Positions 6,533 to 6,887 of a stretch of DNA of 6,887 bases are shown here, in pieces (the first letter of the stretch is position 1; each line of letters begins with the position of its first letter). The notes under the pieces were generated by a model, which worked only from the letters and a program-made list of their open reading frames with translations, was not told the origin of the DNA and did no database searches. Location of the stretch: the NCBI GenBank assembly GCA_024762485.1, contig JANTHH010000146.1:1-6887 (forward strand), in the 5' to 3' direction. The position numbers were made by a program, and so were the translations under genes. Source of the DNA: Chromatiales bacterium. Lineage in GTDB: Bacteria; Pseudomonadota; Gammaproteobacteria; Chromatiales; Chromatiaceae.

Positions 6533-6887
6533 ATGAGTGACTGCGGTTGTGAGATCGAAATAAAAGACCGCGAGCAGGGCCGGGTACTGTGGCTGCTGCT
6601 GGCGATCAACGGCGTCATGTTCGTCGTGGAACTGACCGTTGGCTGGATCGCCCAGTCTACCGGCTTGATCGCGGACTCCCTGGACATGCTGGCTGATGCC
6701 ACCGTATATGGCATCGGACTGTATGCCGTAGGGAAGACGCTGCGGCACAAGGCCCATGCGGCCCTGTACAGCGGTATTGCCCAAGGCCTGCTGGGCCTGC
6801 TGATCCTGGCGGACATCCTGCGCCGCGCCATCTATGGTAGCGAACCGGTATCGATGCTGATGATGGGCATGGGCGTCGTGGCACTGG
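6533..6887 (+). CDS. Cation diffusion facilitator (CDF) family metal transporter, 3' truncated by the window edge
   Basis: About 118 N-terminal residues are visible before the window ends. CDF proteins are inner-membrane metal/proton antiporters that export divalent cations from cytosol to periplasm. A short cytoplasmic start with C4-G-C6 and many charged residues leads into TM1 (about 18-37, LWLLLAINGVMFVVELTVGW). TM2 follows (about 42-66) with the family motif GLIADSLDMLADATVYG. The TM2 metal-site pair is D51 and D55 (DxxxD), plus D48 just before it; zinc-type CzcD proteins usually have HxxxD here, while YiiP/FieF has Asp at both positions. A basic cytosolic loop (KTLRHKAH) leads to TM3 (about 77-97, GIAQGLLGLLILADILRR), and a fourth segment starts near 106 (VSMLMMGMGVVAL). 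TM5, with the second metal-site half, and any C-terminal domain lie outside the window. It follows czcA by 71 bases on the same strand and probably supplies periplasmic metal to CzcCBA. Family assignment is strong; metal specificity is open. Confidence 0.85.
   Translation, partial: MSDCGCEIEIKDREQGRVLWLLLAINGVMFVVELTVGWIAQSTGLIADSLDMLADATVYGIGLYAVGKTLRHKAHAALYSGIAQGLLGLLILADILRRAIYGSEPVSMLMMGMGVVAL

Noticed and set aside
6196..6831. Open frames on the - strand across the czcA end and the CDF gene
   Set aside because: They overlap the hairpin and the + strand CDF reading frame, whose membrane segments and DxxxD motif are clear. No domain was recognised in the reverse products.
1..6887. CRISPR array, tRNA, insertion sequence, toxin-antitoxin or a novel defence system
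   Set aside because: I saw no regularly spaced repeats, cloverleaf, transposase motif, terminal inverted repeats or paired small genes. The coding space is filled by one glycosidase-like fragment and metal-efflux genes.

Overview
The window carries a heavy-metal efflux locus of the Czc type. It is GC-rich (roughly 60% by eye), all genes read on the + strand, spacing is tight, and Shine-Dalgarno sites are recognisable for most genes. The tripartite RND efflux genes point to a Gram-negative host, most likely a member of the Pseudomonadota (beta- or gammaproteobacterium). The sequence alone does not fix the genus.

Layout from left to right. (1) Positions 1-296 are the 3' end of a gene whose product resembles the C-terminal beta domain of a GH13 alpha-amylase family enzyme; it looks unrelated to the metal genes. 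(2) A 92-base gap holds an imperfect inverted repeat and a weak candidate promoter. (3) Positions 389-703 encode a small exported Cys/His-containing protein resembling CzcI. (4) A 77-base gap holds a hairpin and the czcC ribosome binding site. (5) czcC-czcB-czcA follow at 781-2034, 2048-3259 and 3270-6461, encoding an outer-membrane channel, a periplasmic adaptor and an inner-membrane RND pump. The gaps between them are 13 and 10 bases, so they form an operon. (6) A 71-base gap holds a perfect 11-bp hairpin without a U-tract. (7) A cation diffusion facilitator (CDF) gene starts at 6533 and runs off the right edge.

Taken together, CzcCBA would move divalent metal cations from periplasm or cytoplasm across the outer membrane by proton antiport. 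The CDF protein would move cytosolic metal into the periplasm, where the tripartite pump can collect it. The CzcI-like protein may be a periplasmic metal-responsive accessory. No regulator (two-component pair, MerR or ArsR type) lies in the window.

I found no clearly new biological system. The points most worth a second look are the mixed metal-selectivity motifs and the His/Asp-rich cytoplasmic loop of the RND pump, the DxxxD metal site with an N-terminal CGC in the CDF protein, and the two intercistronic hairpins. I saw no tRNA, rRNA, CRISPR array, insertion sequence or phage gene.
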